Origin: a virus
IMG/VR virus record: IMGVR_UViG_3300032236_000771
Span: 1 to 64,000 of that record
Strand: one strand, 5' to 3'
Length of the DNA: 64,000 bases
Shown piece by piece: positions 44,642 to 51,433 of the stretch. The position numbers and the translations under genes were made by a program. The first letter of the stretch is position 1. The number at the start of each line of letters is the position of its first letter. Below the pieces are notes generated by a model. It saw only the letters and a program-made list of their open reading frames with translations. It had not been told where the DNA came from and did not search any database.

Positions 44642-45316
44642 TTACGAAGCGAAGTACGGGGTGATGGTGATTGCGGTACCAACTGCGATGTCCGAAGCAC
44701 CTGCAGCAACCGACTGGGCCTTGATACGTCCAGCCTTTGCAGCAACCTTAGCGGTAACGCCAGTGAGACCTGAGTGAGGGGTGATGTTACCGTGAGTCTG
44801 TGCCCAAGCAAAGTTATTAGCGTCAGTTACGATGGTAATGGTGTGGGTGCCGTTTAGGTCCGCATCTGCTGAAGCCGAGCCTGAACCGTTAACGAATCCA
44901 GCAACAGTAACAACGTCACCAACAGCGTAGCCGTGACCAGTTGAAGTTACCGAAGCGACGTTAGAGGTTAGCGAAACACCTGTGATTGCAGGGGTTACTG
45001 CACCAGCAGTGGTGATGGTGCCGAACTCTGCATCAGTCAAGGTGTCAACTGCGTCTGCAGTCAACTGACCGATTACGTTAGGAACAGTGATGTAGGCAAC
45101 GCCTGCATCAACTGAGCCAACAGTGTTTGGTACGTACAGTGGGTAGCCGTTCCAGCCAGCCTCAGCAATTACGTGGTTGTCCTTGGTGTAGTCAAGGTTA
45201 GTGCCACCATTGTCACGGCGAACGTCGTTTGGCTGTAGAGGGAAGTTTCCCCATACAAAGTCAATAGCGACGTTACCCTTGTCGTCGAGCAAGTGCCCGT
45301 CTTGATTGGTTGTCAT
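44642..45316 (-). CDS. Decoration/virion protein candidate
   Basis: This 224-residue protein has VPNVIGQLTADAVDTLTDAEF, a PASTA-like segment, then SLTSNVASVTSTGHGYAVGD and NGTHTITIVTDANNFAWAQ. The latter module recurs in the proteins at 34559 and 4336. It is followed by its own terminator and preceded by a palindrome, so it is probably a separately expressed, abundant virion protein, perhaps a head decoration protein. This is inferred. Confidence 0.65.
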   Translation of the reverse strand: MTTNQDGHLLDDKGNVAIDFVWGNFPLQPNDVRRDNGGTNLDYTKDNHVIAEAGWNGYPLYVPNTVGSVDAGVAYITVPNVIGQLTADAVDTLTDAEFGTITTAGAVTPAITGVSLTSNVASVTSTGHGYAVGDVVTVAGFVNGSGSASADADLNGTHTITIVTDANNFAWAQTHGNITPHSGLTGVTAKVAAKAGRIKAQSVAAGASDIAVGTAITITPYFAS

Positions 45317-45348
45317 GTTTTTCTTTCTCTAGAGTGATTTGTTGCATT

Positions 45349-45362
45349 CCCCGTGCACGGGG
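45349..45362. promoter_or_regulatory. Perfect 14-bp palindrome
   Basis: CCCCGTGCACGGGG lies 32 nt before the ATG at 45316 and just after the preceding gene. It could be a protein-binding operator or a hairpin in the leader. No T run follows on either strand, so it is not a typical terminator. Confidence 0.45.
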
Positions 45363-45369
45363 GAAACCT

Positions 45370-45606
45370 TTAGTCTTCTAATTCACAGTCGTGAATCGCC
45401 AGTTCGTGTTCGGAGACTATCTCGGTGCACTTCTTGCAACGAAACATTCTTACGTCGTCTAGGGCTATGTGTAGAGAGTCCCCGTATTGTTCCTCGGCCT
45501 GAATCCTTGGCTGATAGAACAGCTCAGGAGGAAATGGGCCTCTTGCTGGTGAAAAACCATGAGGGACTGCATGTCCCTGCACAGCGAATTTACGAATTAT
45601 TGGCAT
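45370..45606 (-). CDS. Small zinc-binding protein
   Basis: This 78-residue protein has CKKC near 57-60 and HDC near 72-74, enough for a zinc site. The N-terminus is Pro-rich (RGPFPPELFYQPRIQAEEQY). It overlaps the upstream gene by 17 nt. No family is recognised. Confidence 0.6.
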   Translation of the reverse strand: MPIIRKFAVQGHAVPHGFSPARGPFPPELFYQPRIQAEEQYGDSLHIALDDVRMFRCKKCTEIVSEHELAIHDCELED

Positions 45607-45829
45607 CTTCTGCTGGGGCTTCCTCAGCAGGAGTGTCAGTAACTACTGGGTCCGTTTTCTTTTTACTTGGTGTTGGCACGACTGGTGCTGGTACGTCAAT
45701 CTTTAGAAGTCCCGCAGCCTTCTGGCTTAGCAGGAACTTAGGCAGGTGCTTTTCGCAATAGTGGATGACAAAATCAGCGGTGACCTTGTAACCGTATAGG
45801 GCGTCTGATGCACAGTTTGAACACTTCAT
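45590..45829 (-). CDS. Small zinc-ribbon protein with acidic tail
   Basis: This protein has 79 residues. MKCSNCASDALYGYKVTADF and then HYCEKHLPKFLL give a CxxC...CxxH zinc finger, and the tail is Pro/Ala/Glu-rich (VVPTPSKKKTDPVVTDTPAE). The stop is 17 nt inside the next gene and the start shares one base with the upstream stop. Not recognised. Confidence 0.62.
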   Translation of the reverse strand: MKCSNCASDALYGYKVTADFVIHYCEKHLPKFLLSQKAAGLLKIDVPAPVVPTPSKKKTDPVVTDTPAEEAPAEDANNS

Positions 45830-46308
45830 TAGTCCTCCTCAGGCTGACGTGGGGTTTCTGGGGTTGTAAAGTTCACTTCGTGGTTAGGGCCCTTGAAAGT
45901 AACAGGGCTACCTGGCTGCACGTGTTGGGCAAACTCAGTAGACAAGAACAGGTGGTGGAAAGATGCGTCCTTGGCAAGTTCGGCATCTGACTGGGCTTTT
46001 TCCAAAGACTGCTGGTGACCGAGTGTCTTCATGGCCACTTCGTGCTTATTGGCCAAACGGTTCTGGGCCATAGTGCGAAGGTGAGCACCCTTATCTAGTT
46101 TTTCCGAGGCTTCAGTAACCTTGTCGATGAGTTCGAGTTTCTCGGCCTGAGTCATACCTGCACCCACTCCTGCTTTAGTGGCCTTCGACTTAGCTCGAGC
46201 CTTGATGGCCTTCTGAGCTAGGGTAGCCGCTCCGCCAGCAAGATTGCCAACGACCTCTAGGCCAGTGTTGCCAACAACTGGCTTAATTCCGCCTGGATTT
46301 AGTTCCAT
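45829..46308 (-). CDS. Helical hypothetical protein
   Basis: From the ATG at 46308, which has AGGA 8 nt upstream, this encodes 159 residues. Gly/Ala-rich at 10-45, then a long helix (TQAEKLELIDKVTEASEKLD..., LANKHEVAMKTLGHQQSLEK) with coiled-coil character. The upstream in-frame ATG at 46326 would extend the overlap with the membrane protein gene. Function unknown. Confidence 0.62.
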   Translation of the reverse strand: MELNPGGIKPVVGNTGLEVVGNLAGGAATLAQKAIKARAKSKATKAGVGAGMTQAEKLELIDKVTEASEKLDKGAHLRTMAQNRLANKHEVAMKTLGHQQSLEKAQSDAELAKDASFHHLFLSTEFAQHVQPGSPVTFKGPNHEVNFTTPETPRQPEED

Positions 46309-46648
46309 TAGCAATCCTGTTCTCAATGTCCTCGAAGCGTTTATTGCCCTCTTCTAGTCTGCCATCTATTTGGTTTATTTTCTCTTCAACTCGCTTCAAA
46401 GAATCTTTCATCGAAGAACCGCCATTATGGCTCAATTCGTTCTCCAAACGCTGAAGTCGCTCTAGAACACCCGGAACAGCTTTGTGGCCACGAGATGCTG
46501 GTTCACCAAACCAGTCGCGAGTAAACCTATCTAGAGCCTCGAGCAATTTACGAGTTTTCTTGACAATAGGATTCAGCAATTTCCACACCACACCAACAGC
46601 ACCACCAATTGCGATGATGGTGGTGCAAACCATTACTAACGTATTCAT
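46283..46648 (-). CDS. Membrane protein with coiled coil (DUF2746-like)
   Basis: This protein has 121 residues: one N-terminal membrane helix (LVMVCTTIIAIGGAVGVVWK), then RFTRDWFGEPA and PGVLERLQRLENELS, and a C-terminal coiled coil. The pattern matches a family (DUF2746) common in actinophages next to lysis genes, often proposed as holin partner or second membrane protein. It overlaps its neighbours by 4 and 26 nt. Supports an actinobacterial host. Confidence 0.75.
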   Translation of the reverse strand: MNTLVMVCTTIIAIGGAVGVVWKLLNPIVKKTRKLLEALDRFTRDWFGEPASRGHKAVPGVLERLQRLENELSHNGGSSMKDSLKRVEEKINQIDGRLEEGNKRFEDIENRIANGTKSRRN

Positions 46649-46842
46649 TTTTGGATTAGACGTCCTCCGCCAAATCCCTCCGAGTTTTGCCTGCCCGGTC
46701 GTAGGTAATGGAAAATTACGCTACGCTCGTTGGACTTGACCTTGCCAGAAGGAATGGCCTCTGACTCCAGGGACGCTAGGAAGGCGGAACGGTTACGTCC
46801 GCCTAGCCTATTGTTTGGAGCCAGAGGCTTTCTTGGAATCAT
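46645..46842 (-). CDS. Small Arg-rich hypothetical protein
   Basis: This 65-residue protein (MIPRKPLAPNNRLGGRNRSA...) overlaps neighbours as ATGA and TAATG, so it is translated in the lysis operon. It is rich in Arg, Gly and Ser with no membrane segment. Not recognised. Confidence 0.6.
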   Translation of the reverse strand: MIPRKPLAPNNRLGGRNRSAFLASLESEAIPSGKVKSNERSVIFHYLRPGRQNSEGFGGGRLIQK

Positions 46843-47252
46843 TAGCCAAATGGGTCTGGTGCAAGCCCAGTTGCTGGGGCTTCAACCACAGGTGTGGCTG
46901 GAGCAGCAGGAGTAGTCAAGGTGAAGTCCTTGGCTTCTACGGCAGGGGCAGCAGGAGTCTCGGTGGCACCCTCAGTAAGTTCGAGAGCAGCCTTAACATC
47001 CTTGTCGCCTTCGGCCTGCTTAGCAACAGCAGCACGGAAGCCCTTTTCGATGTCCTCGTGCGAGACGCTTGCGTCCCAAGCCAACTGGATACCAAAGTAG
47101 ATGATGATGCTTGAGAACACGGTTGCAACACCGTTAAGTCCACCAAGCACTGGGCCAATGCCAGTTGCGGCACCTGATGCCATACCTGGGATAAATGCGA
47201 AGAGAATCACACCGACAGAGCGGGTGATAATATCCTTGAGTTTCTGCAACAT
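46842..47252 (-). CDS. Holin candidate
   Basis: This protein has 136 residues with two N-terminal membrane segments: about 12-38 (GVILFAFIPGMASGAATGIG) and 40-60 (VATVFSSIIIYFGIQLAW). A charged helix and a long Ala/Pro/Thr tail follow. It lies 11 nt downstream of the CHAP endolysin gene, the normal place for a holin. The long low-complexity tail is unusual for a holin. Confidence 0.68.
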   Translation of the reverse strand: MLQKLKDIITRSVGVILFAFIPGMASGAATGIGPVLGGLNGVATVFSSIIIYFGIQLAWDASVSHEDIEKGFRAAVAKQAEGDKDVKAALELTEGATETPAAPAVEAKDFTLTTPAAPATPVVEAPATGLAPDPFG

Positions 47253-47262
47253 AATTCTTTCC

Positions 47263-47844
47263 TTAGATTGCTACTGGAGCCTCAGGACCCGCTGGGGTGT
47301 CGTGAGGGGGAACGACTGGGGCAGGGGCATTGTGCTGGTCCTGCTGGTCAGGGTGTGGTGCTGGGATGACAGTCGGAGTCTCAAGGAACTTGACTGGACG
47401 ACCAAAGCCTGCAATCCACAGGGTTCCAATGGTGTTGATGGTTACTAGACCAGGGGTTGGGTTAGTCGAGTCAGCCGATACGTAAGTAACGGTCTGCTTC
47501 TTGAGGTCAACCGAGATAACCATGCCGACGTGGTCGGTGTTGGTGTTCTTGCCGAGACCCTTCTTCGACTCCCAGTCAAAGATTACACAGTCACCAGGCT
47601 GAACCTCGGTGAGGTCAGTGGTCCAGGTCTTGTTGTGGATGCAGAAGTCGCGGAGGACGTGGCACGATACGATTACTGGACGGAGACCCGAGAAGTACGA
47701 GTAACCCAGTGCACAGTCGTAGAAGCCGTGAACACGGTTAGGGAAGCCCTTAGTGGTGCCGTTGAGCCATGGAAGCTCAGTACGAGGCTTGCCTACAAAG
47801 GTCTTAAAGTTGTGGATTGCATCGTGAGCAGTAATTGCCACCAT
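47263..47844 (-). CDS. Endolysin, CHAP-like cysteine amidase/peptidase
   Basis: This 193-residue protein has FYDCALGYSYFSG with a probable catalytic Cys44, GDCVIFDW, and DHVGMVISVD with His105. This is the CHAP order (Cys, His) used to cut peptidoglycan. The C-terminal 40 residues are a Pro/His-rich tail with no recognised wall-binding domain. A strong RBS (AAGGAAGGAA) precedes the ATG, and a promoter candidate lies at 47907-47935. Followed by a holin candidate. Confidence 0.78.
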   Translation of the reverse strand: MVAITAHDAIHNFKTFVGKPRTELPWLNGTTKGFPNRVHGFYDCALGYSYFSGLRPVIVSCHVLRDFCIHNKTWTTDLTEVQPGDCVIFDWESKKGLGKNTNTDHVGMVISVDLKKQTVTYVSADSTNPTPGLVTINTIGTLWIAGFGRPVKFLETPTVIPAPHPDQQDQHNAPAPVVPPHDTPAGPEAPVAI

Positions 47845-47906
47845 GTTGTTTCCTTCTTCCTTGCCAATCAGGCGTAGAGAATTTGATAGGTATGGTTTGG
47901 TGAGCT

Positions 47907-47935
47907 CAGATAGTGTGACGAATAGAAGGCGTCAA
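47907..47935 (-). promoter_or_regulatory. Candidate sigma-70-type promoter for the lysis genes
   Basis: On the minus strand TTGACG (47935-47930) and TATCTG (47912-47907) are 17 nt apart. Transcription would start near 47900, giving a leader of about 55 nt before the endolysin ATG. Confidence 0.55.
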
Positions 47936-47983
47936 AGAGTTGTACGAGTATTATTGTCGAACATTACTCCAGAATAAACACGC

Positions 47984-48133
47984 CTAACTCTCAGGGTCTT
48001 CCTGAATTTTGGCTTTACTTTGGGCCGCTCGTCGTGTTATCGACATCTTTTGTTGACTAGCGAGAAGATTTCGGGGCCTAGTCACACGTTGCGGTTTCTT
48101 TTTACTCTGATGAGATTGTCTGACCAAAAACAC
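47984..48133 (-). CDS. Possible small basic protein
   Basis: A 49-codon frame ends at TAG 47984-47986. It starts at a GTG at 48133, or more likely the in-frame TTG at 48127, which has AGGAG five bases upstream. The product is very basic (SHQSKKKPQRVTRPRNLL..., about 14 Lys/Arg). It fills the otherwise empty space between the 48145-48179 hairpin and the lysis promoter. It may also be a chance frame. Confidence 0.4.
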   Translation of the reverse strand: MFLVRQSHQSKKKPQRVTRPRNLLASQQKMSITRRAAQSKAKIQEDPES

Positions 48134-48144
48134 TCCTGATAGAG

Positions 48145-48179
48145 CAAGGGGCACTAGTCACCTCTGCTAGTGCCCCTTG
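48145..48179 (-). terminator. Perfect 13-bp hairpin, terminator candidate
   Basis: CAAGGGGCACTAG (48145-48157) pairs perfectly with 48167-48179 around 9 nt. It lies about 50 nt after the stop of the 48228 gene. The minus strand continues CTCTATCAGGAGTG, so there is little T run; it may act with the distal TTTTT or as an RNA stability element. Confidence 0.55.
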
Positions 48180-48227
48180 TCTCACTATTCCTGTCGGGAT
48201 TTGTTCCTACCATTGCACGTGGCAGGT

Positions 48228-48548
48228 CTAGTAAGCAGCCGTGCCCCCATAGTCAGGCACTTGAGCCTGAATAGGACCGCCGCCAACCTTGCCCTCATCT
48301 GGAACCTCAGGGGTTCCCACTGGAACACCAGTATCGGTGCTCACTTGCCCAAAGTCTGAAAGGCCACCAATTAGGCCAGGCATTACATTCCAAGCGTAGC
48401 CGGGAGTTCCGTCATATCCCATGGCTGGGTCGCCAACGCCCTGCACGACGTATGAACCGCGAGGGGCGATAACCTGCTTCTGGCCACCAAACATCCCAGA
48501 GGCTAGGGCACGGGAAGAGTTCTGTGCTAGAGATAGTGGGGCAGTCAT
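48228..48548 (-). CDS. Gly-rich hypothetical protein
   Basis: This 106-residue protein is rich in Gly, Pro, Val and Tyr (YVVQGVGDPAMGYDGTPGYA). It shares one base with the upstream stop and ends the operon that starts with the HAD gene. No hydrophobic helices. Its composition would suit a virion-associated or disordered protein. Not recognised. Confidence 0.6.
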   Translation of the reverse strand: MTAPLSLAQNSSRALASGMFGGQKQVIAPRGSYVVQGVGDPAMGYDGTPGYAWNVMPGLIGGLSDFGQVSTDTGVPVGTPEVPDEGKVGGGPIQAQVPDYGGTAAY

Positions 48549-48763
48549 TAACTACCAAATCCTTGTTCGCCAATTTGAGTGTTCTTGGCTGGAGTGCTCT
48601 TGGTCTGCTCGAACTTTTCGTCCTGACCGTTAGGCAGGCCCTCTTCAGAGGCTGAGCCACTCTCACTCTGTGCACCGTTATCGTCGGTGTAAGGCTTAGA
48701 GTTGAGGTTATCTTCAGAAGTGTTGTAAACACCCTGGGTAGAGCTACGGCAATCTGAGCACAT
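48548..48763 (-). CDS. Acidic Ser/Asn-rich small protein
   Basis: This 71-residue protein starts MCSDCRSSTQG, with a CxxC pair at 2-5, and continues as a polar, acidic and probably disordered chain. One-base overlaps (TAATG) with both neighbours support translation. Function unknown. Confidence 0.6.
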   Translation of the reverse strand: MCSDCRSSTQGVYNTSEDNLNSKPYTDDNGAQSESGSASEEGLPNGQDEKFEQTKSTPAKNTQIGEQGFGS

Positions 48764-49239
48764 TAGTTAACTCCCTTGGCATCTACGCCTAATTTTTCAA
48801 ACATTTTTCTGTTCTTTTTTTTGTCATCGTAAGCAGTCTTGACATCGAACTTTGGCAGGATGTCTTCCTCAAGTAGGTCACGCTTGACCTTCTTGTCCTT
48901 GTCTTGGTTGTCGGTAGGACGCATAACTAAGGCGTCGTACTCAATGCCGTTCTTAGCAAGCCACTTCTTAGTCTCATCACGGTAGTGAGCGGAACGAGCG
49001 GTAAGGATTACGATGTTGTCGCCATCCTGCTTGGCTTCCTGAAGTTTCTCGACAATCTTCTTGTTAGTGCCCACCTCGAGAGCCTCAGCCGCGAAGTTGG
49101 CGTTCTTGCCGTTCTTAGCCTTGTGGTGCTTCTCCCAAGTCATGTTGTCTGCGAGAGTGCCGTCCAAATCGAACACAACGGTGTTTCCACGCTTGTGGAG
49201 TGGCTTCTGTAGCTCAAACTCGTTGTTATGACTAGACAT
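48763..49239 (-). CDS. HAD-family phosphatase
   Basis: This 158-residue protein has VVFDLDGTLADN (Asp24 and Asp26, motif I), IVILTARSAHYRDET (motif II), a conserved Lys later, and YDDKKKNRKMFE (motif IV). The order and size match the 3'-phosphatase domain of polynucleotide kinases and small HAD nucleotidases. A role in DNA or RNA end repair or nucleotide salvage is likely. No kinase domain is attached. The ATG seems leaderless: TATTCT ends 6 nt before it. Confidence 0.82.
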   Translation of the reverse strand: MSSHNNEFELQKPLHKRGNTVVFDLDGTLADNMTWEKHHKAKNGKNANFAAEALEVGTNKKIVEKLQEAKQDGDNIVILTARSAHYRDETKKWLAKNGIEYDALVMRPTDNQDKDKKVKRDLLEEDILPKFDVKTAYDDKKKNRKMFEKLGVDAKGVN

Positions 49240-49254
49240 ACCCCAAGAATAGCA
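49240..49254 (-). promoter_or_regulatory. Extended -10 promoter, leaderless HAD gene
   Basis: The minus strand reads TGCTATTCTTGGGGTATG: an extended -10 (TGCTATTCT) whose predicted start falls on or beside the ATG at 49239. There is no ribosome site. It directly follows the terminator at 49256-49279. Confidence 0.65.
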
Positions 49255-49255
49255 A

Positions 49256-49279
49256 AAGGGGCCCCTTTCGGGACCCCTT
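49256..49279 (-). terminator. Terminator of the NlpC gene, fused to a promoter
   Basis: AAGGGG-CCC (49256-49265) pairs with GGG-CCCCTT (49270-49279) with one mismatch. The minus-strand loop is GAAA. The TTTT after the stem runs straight into the TGCTATTCT promoter of the HAD gene. Confidence 0.78.
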
Positions 49280-49283
49280 AAGA

Positions 49284-49826
49284 CTAGAGGGTTTGTATCA
49301 ACCGAATGAACTTCGGCGTACTGCCTTTGAAGTTCATACTACTCAGACTGATAATCTGCGTAGTAGTTCCCTTATAGAAACCAGAGTGAATTACTTTTCC
49401 GTTACCAATGTAGATAGCGGCGTGGTAGTAAGACGTGGACTTACCATAAGCCCATACCACGATGTCCCCAGGACGAGGGTCTTTTACACCCTTGTTGAGG
49501 TGTCCCAACTTATTTGCTGAGTGTGGGACATTGATTCCTAATTGTTGGTATGCCCACATGACGAGACCTGAACAGTCCCACCCTGCGGGGGTGTCGCCTG
49601 AGAATACGTACCAAGTCTTTCCGATACGACTCTCCAAGCGGCGGATTACAGTCTGAACTCGCTGACCTTCAGCCATAAGGCTGACTTTCTTTACGAGATT
49701 CACCTGTGCAGGTTCCACAACCTGCTTGACGGCTACTGCACTAGCCTGATTAGTTGCTCCAATACTTGCGGAGCACCCTGCCATTACCAGTGCGATAGCA
49801 CTTGCTGCAATGAACTTCTTTACCAT
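49284..49826 (-). CDS. Lipoprotein NlpC/P60 cell-wall hydrolase
   Basis: This protein has 180 residues. The N-terminus is a lipoprotein signal (MVKKFIAASAIALVMAGC) with Cys18 as the likely lipidation site. Residues about 70-180 are an NlpC/P60 domain with WDCSGLVMWA (Cys85), YHAAIYIG (His135) and a later His147. These enzymes cut peptide stems of peptidoglycan. A secreted, membrane-anchored version is unusual in a phage; it may alter the wall during infection or block superinfection. It has its own terminator and an AAGGTAGG ribosome site. Confidence 0.85.
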   Translation of the reverse strand: MVKKFIAASAIALVMAGCSASIGATNQASAVAVKQVVEPAQVNLVKKVSLMAEGQRVQTVIRRLESRIGKTWYVFSGDTPAGWDCSGLVMWAYQQLGINVPHSANKLGHLNKGVKDPRPGDIVVWAYGKSTSYYHAAIYIGNGKVIHSGFYKGTTTQIISLSSMNFKGSTPKFIRLIQTL

Positions 49827-49895
49827 GGCGACCTACCTTTCATTTCTTTAGTACTCGGTCGTTACTCTATTTAAGTGTTGCCAATATTCAGTTAG

Positions 49896-49925
49896 AGAAA
49901 AACCCTAGCACAGAAGTACTAGGGT
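49896..49925 (-). terminator. Intrinsic terminator, minus strand
   Basis: ACCCTAG (49902-49908) and CTAGGGT (49919-49925) form a 7-bp stem with a 10-nt loop. On the minus strand TTTTTCTCT follows. It lies 20 nt after the FmdB-like gene. Confidence 0.75.
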
Positions 49926-49944
49926 CTCAAATTGTTAACTGCCG

Positions 49945-50115
49945 TTAATCTTTAGATGCCCAACCGCCACCTTTGAAACTCACAGGAGGGGCTGAAAACG
50001 CCTTTACAAGGGCTACATGGCAGTTCTCACAGGTTTCCTCGTTATTGTCGTGAATGGACTTTACAACCGATTTTGAGGCGTTACAGAGGGGGCAGGAGTA
50101 GTCGTAGGTAGGCAC
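49945..50115 (-). CDS. FmdB-like zinc-ribbon protein
   Basis: The GTG at 50115 shares one base with the upstream TAG and the TAA is at 49945-49947, giving 56 residues. The sequence PTYDYSCPLCNASKSVVKSI, then CENCHVALVKAFSAP and VSFKGGGW, follows the FmdB/CxxC_CxxC_SSSS zinc ribbon, including the FKGxG ending. FmdB-like ribbons are tiny putative regulators of unknown mode. It lies between the coiled-coil gene and a terminator, so it ends that operon. Confidence 0.8.
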   Translation of the reverse strand: MPTYDYSCPLCNASKSVVKSIHDNNEETCENCHVALVKAFSAPPVSFKGGGWASKD

Positions 50116-50408
50116 TAGAGCAATTCCCCGGTCTCAGGGTCAATGCGAGGGTCGCCAAGTTCCTTGAGCTTTGCAACATACTTGTCACGGGACTTCAGCA
50201 GGAAGTTTTCGATTTCCTTCTTCTGCTCTTCAAACTTAGCAGTGACATCTGCGTACTGACCATCAGTCAGTTCGTCTCGATACTGCTCAACCGTAGCAAT
50301 TGCCTTAGTGAGCTGTTCAGCAGCAGTAGCCGCCTGTAGTTGCTCTTCTTGGAACTTCTTATCGGCATTAGCCAAATACTTGAGTTCCTTCTTGCTGAAA
50401 TTAGGCAT
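50115..50408 (-). CDS. Coiled-coil hypothetical protein
   Basis: This 97-residue, fully helical protein (LQAATAAEQLTKAIATVEQY..., FEEQKKEIENFLLKSRDKYV) has heptad-like spacing and ends with a short GDPRIDPETGELL tail. It shares one base with both neighbours. No family is recognised. Confidence 0.62.
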   Translation of the reverse strand: MPNFSKKELKYLANADKKFQEEQLQAATAAEQLTKAIATVEQYRDELTDGQYADVTAKFEEQKKEIENFLLKSRDKYVAKLKELGDPRIDPETGELL

Positions 50409-50755
50409 TATTCTCCTACCAAGAAACTAACTAATCCTGGGTTATCCCTAAGGACCATCACTAAAGGCTCTTGCACAAGGTAGATGAACCAGTGCTCAAG
50501 ATTTTCATTGGTATCGGTTCGCTCGTCTTTATCGGCCTTATCGTTCTGGCCAAAAATAAAAATGACTGCATGAAGGATTTCATGCATCAAATAGCGACGC
50601 TGTAATTGTGGGGTCAGGTCTTTGTTGACAACGATAAAGTTGCCGTTAGTGTAGGTATACGCATGGGCGTCGTTTAGCCCCGCATCCTCGCTTATTGCCC
50701 GCTCGTAAATTGCGTACGTCTGAGAACCGATTTTTATCTTTTTGGGCAATGCCAT
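50408..50755 (-). CDS. Zinc metallopeptidase-like protein
   Basis: This 115-residue protein has the HExxH motif as HEILHAVIFIFG (His58, Glu59, His62), preceded by RRYLMHE and followed by NENLEHWFIYLVQEPLVMVL, where Glu or His may be the third ligand. It resembles short phage ImmA/IrrE or SprT-like peptidases. Host or virion substrate is unknown. Confidence 0.7.
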   Translation of the reverse strand: MALPKKIKIGSQTYAIYERAISEDAGLNDAHAYTYTNGNFIVVNKDLTPQLQRRYLMHEILHAVIFIFGQNDKADKDERTDTNENLEHWFIYLVQEPLVMVLRDNPGLVSFLVGE

Positions 50756-50764
50756 TTTTGCTCC

Positions 50765-51214
50765 TTATTCTGACCGAAATTCGATTTTATCAATCTCAGA
50801 ATGCCCTGAACGCCTAAACGTCCTCTCTCGGTGGCAGTTAGAACAGACTAGGTCGCACTTGTAGATTTCCTCGATAATCTTGGCCTCTGAATTGCCATTG
50901 GAAATCATGTAGGAGATAGGGGCCACTTTTTCGCCATTTACGTGGTCAAAGTCCATGACATACCAAGGGAACTTGTTACCACAGTCAAAACAAGGGGTTT
51001 CGGACTTGAAGTTGCGGACCCAAGACTTGATGCTGTCCATACGGGTTTTGCGGTTGATTTTGACGTGCAACTTGTGCAGGTCTCGGTCTCGGTGGTACCG
51101 CTCCCTAGAGGCGATGTTGGTGCATTCCTTACACCACGCCTGAAGACGAGTAGCCCCCTTCTTATTGAACTGGCCCAGAGGCTTGTCCGTGTCGCATTTA
51201 TTGCAGTGCTTCAT
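50765..51214 (-). CDS. HNH endonuclease
   Basis: From the ATG at 51214 this encodes 149 residues; longer frames run through the tRNA gene. MKHCNKCDTDKPLGQF and CKECTN form a zinc finger. CFDCGNKFPWYVMDFDHVNG and CDLVCSNCHRERTFRR form the HNH core with its own CxxC pairs. It is free-standing next to tRNA-Asn, a typical place for a mobile nuclease, and has a leaderless promoter. It is related in plan to the HNH protein at 40293. Confidence 0.83.
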   Translation of the reverse strand: MKHCNKCDTDKPLGQFNKKGATRLQAWCKECTNIASRERYHRDRDLHKLHVKINRKTRMDSIKSWVRNFKSETPCFDCGNKFPWYVMDFDHVNGEKVAPISYMISNGNSEAKIIEEIYKCDLVCSNCHRERTFRRSGHSEIDKIEFRSE

Positions 51215-51232
51215 AGCCCCCAAGATAGCACA
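51215..51232 (-). promoter_or_regulatory. Leaderless promoter of the HNH gene
   Basis: The minus strand has TGCTATCTT, then GGGGGCT and the ATG at 51214. The -10 TATCTT is 7 nt from the ATG. No ribosome site is visible. Confidence 0.6.
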
Positions 51233-51257
51233 AAACCCCCTGTGTTTCCACAAGGGG
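51232..51257 (-). terminator. Terminator after tRNA-Asn
   Basis: 51236-51244 and 51249-51257 form a 9-bp stem in the minus-strand RNA (CCCCUUGUG with CACAGGGGG, one U-G pair) and a GAAA tetraloop. TTTTG follows, then the HNH promoter. Confidence 0.72.
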
Positions 51258-51264
51258 TCTGAGC

Positions 51265-51334
51265 TGGTCCACCTGGAATCGAACCAAGAATCACGAGTTA
51301 ACAGCTCGTCGTTATGCCTTTTAACTATGGACCA
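51265..51334 (-). tRNA. tRNA-Asn (GTT)
   Basis: The minus strand folds as a 7-bp acceptor stem (TGGTCCA with TGGACCA), D-arm GTTA/TAAC, anticodon arm ACGAG-CTGTTAA-CTCGT with anticodon GTT, and T-arm CTTGG-TTCGATT-CCAGG. At 70 nt it is slightly short, with a small variable region and a small D-loop. CCA is not encoded beyond the paired end. Phage tRNAs often supply codons needed late in infection. A GC hairpin lies at 51339-51363 just upstream. Confidence 0.88.
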
Positions 51335-51338
51335 ATGC

Positions 51339-51363
51339 GGGGGCCCGTGTACTTTGGGCCCCC
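51339..51363 (-). promoter_or_regulatory. Perfect GC hairpin upstream of tRNA-Asn
   Basis: GGGGGCCC (51339-51346) pairs with GGGCCCCC (51356-51363) around 9 nt, four bases from the tRNA 5' end. With no T run it may serve transcript processing or insulate the tRNA fold. Confidence 0.5.
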
Positions 51364-51433
51364 TAAGGACTTGCACCCTTGTCCAAAACTCCCTATAGCG
51401 GATTTTGGTCAGTAGAACAGTTAACCAGAAAAA

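Noticed and set aside
51376-51433. A tRNA-like T-arm (GGGTGCAAGTCC) beside tRNA-Asn
   Set aside because: No matching acceptor or anticodon arms can be formed; at most a degenerate remnant.
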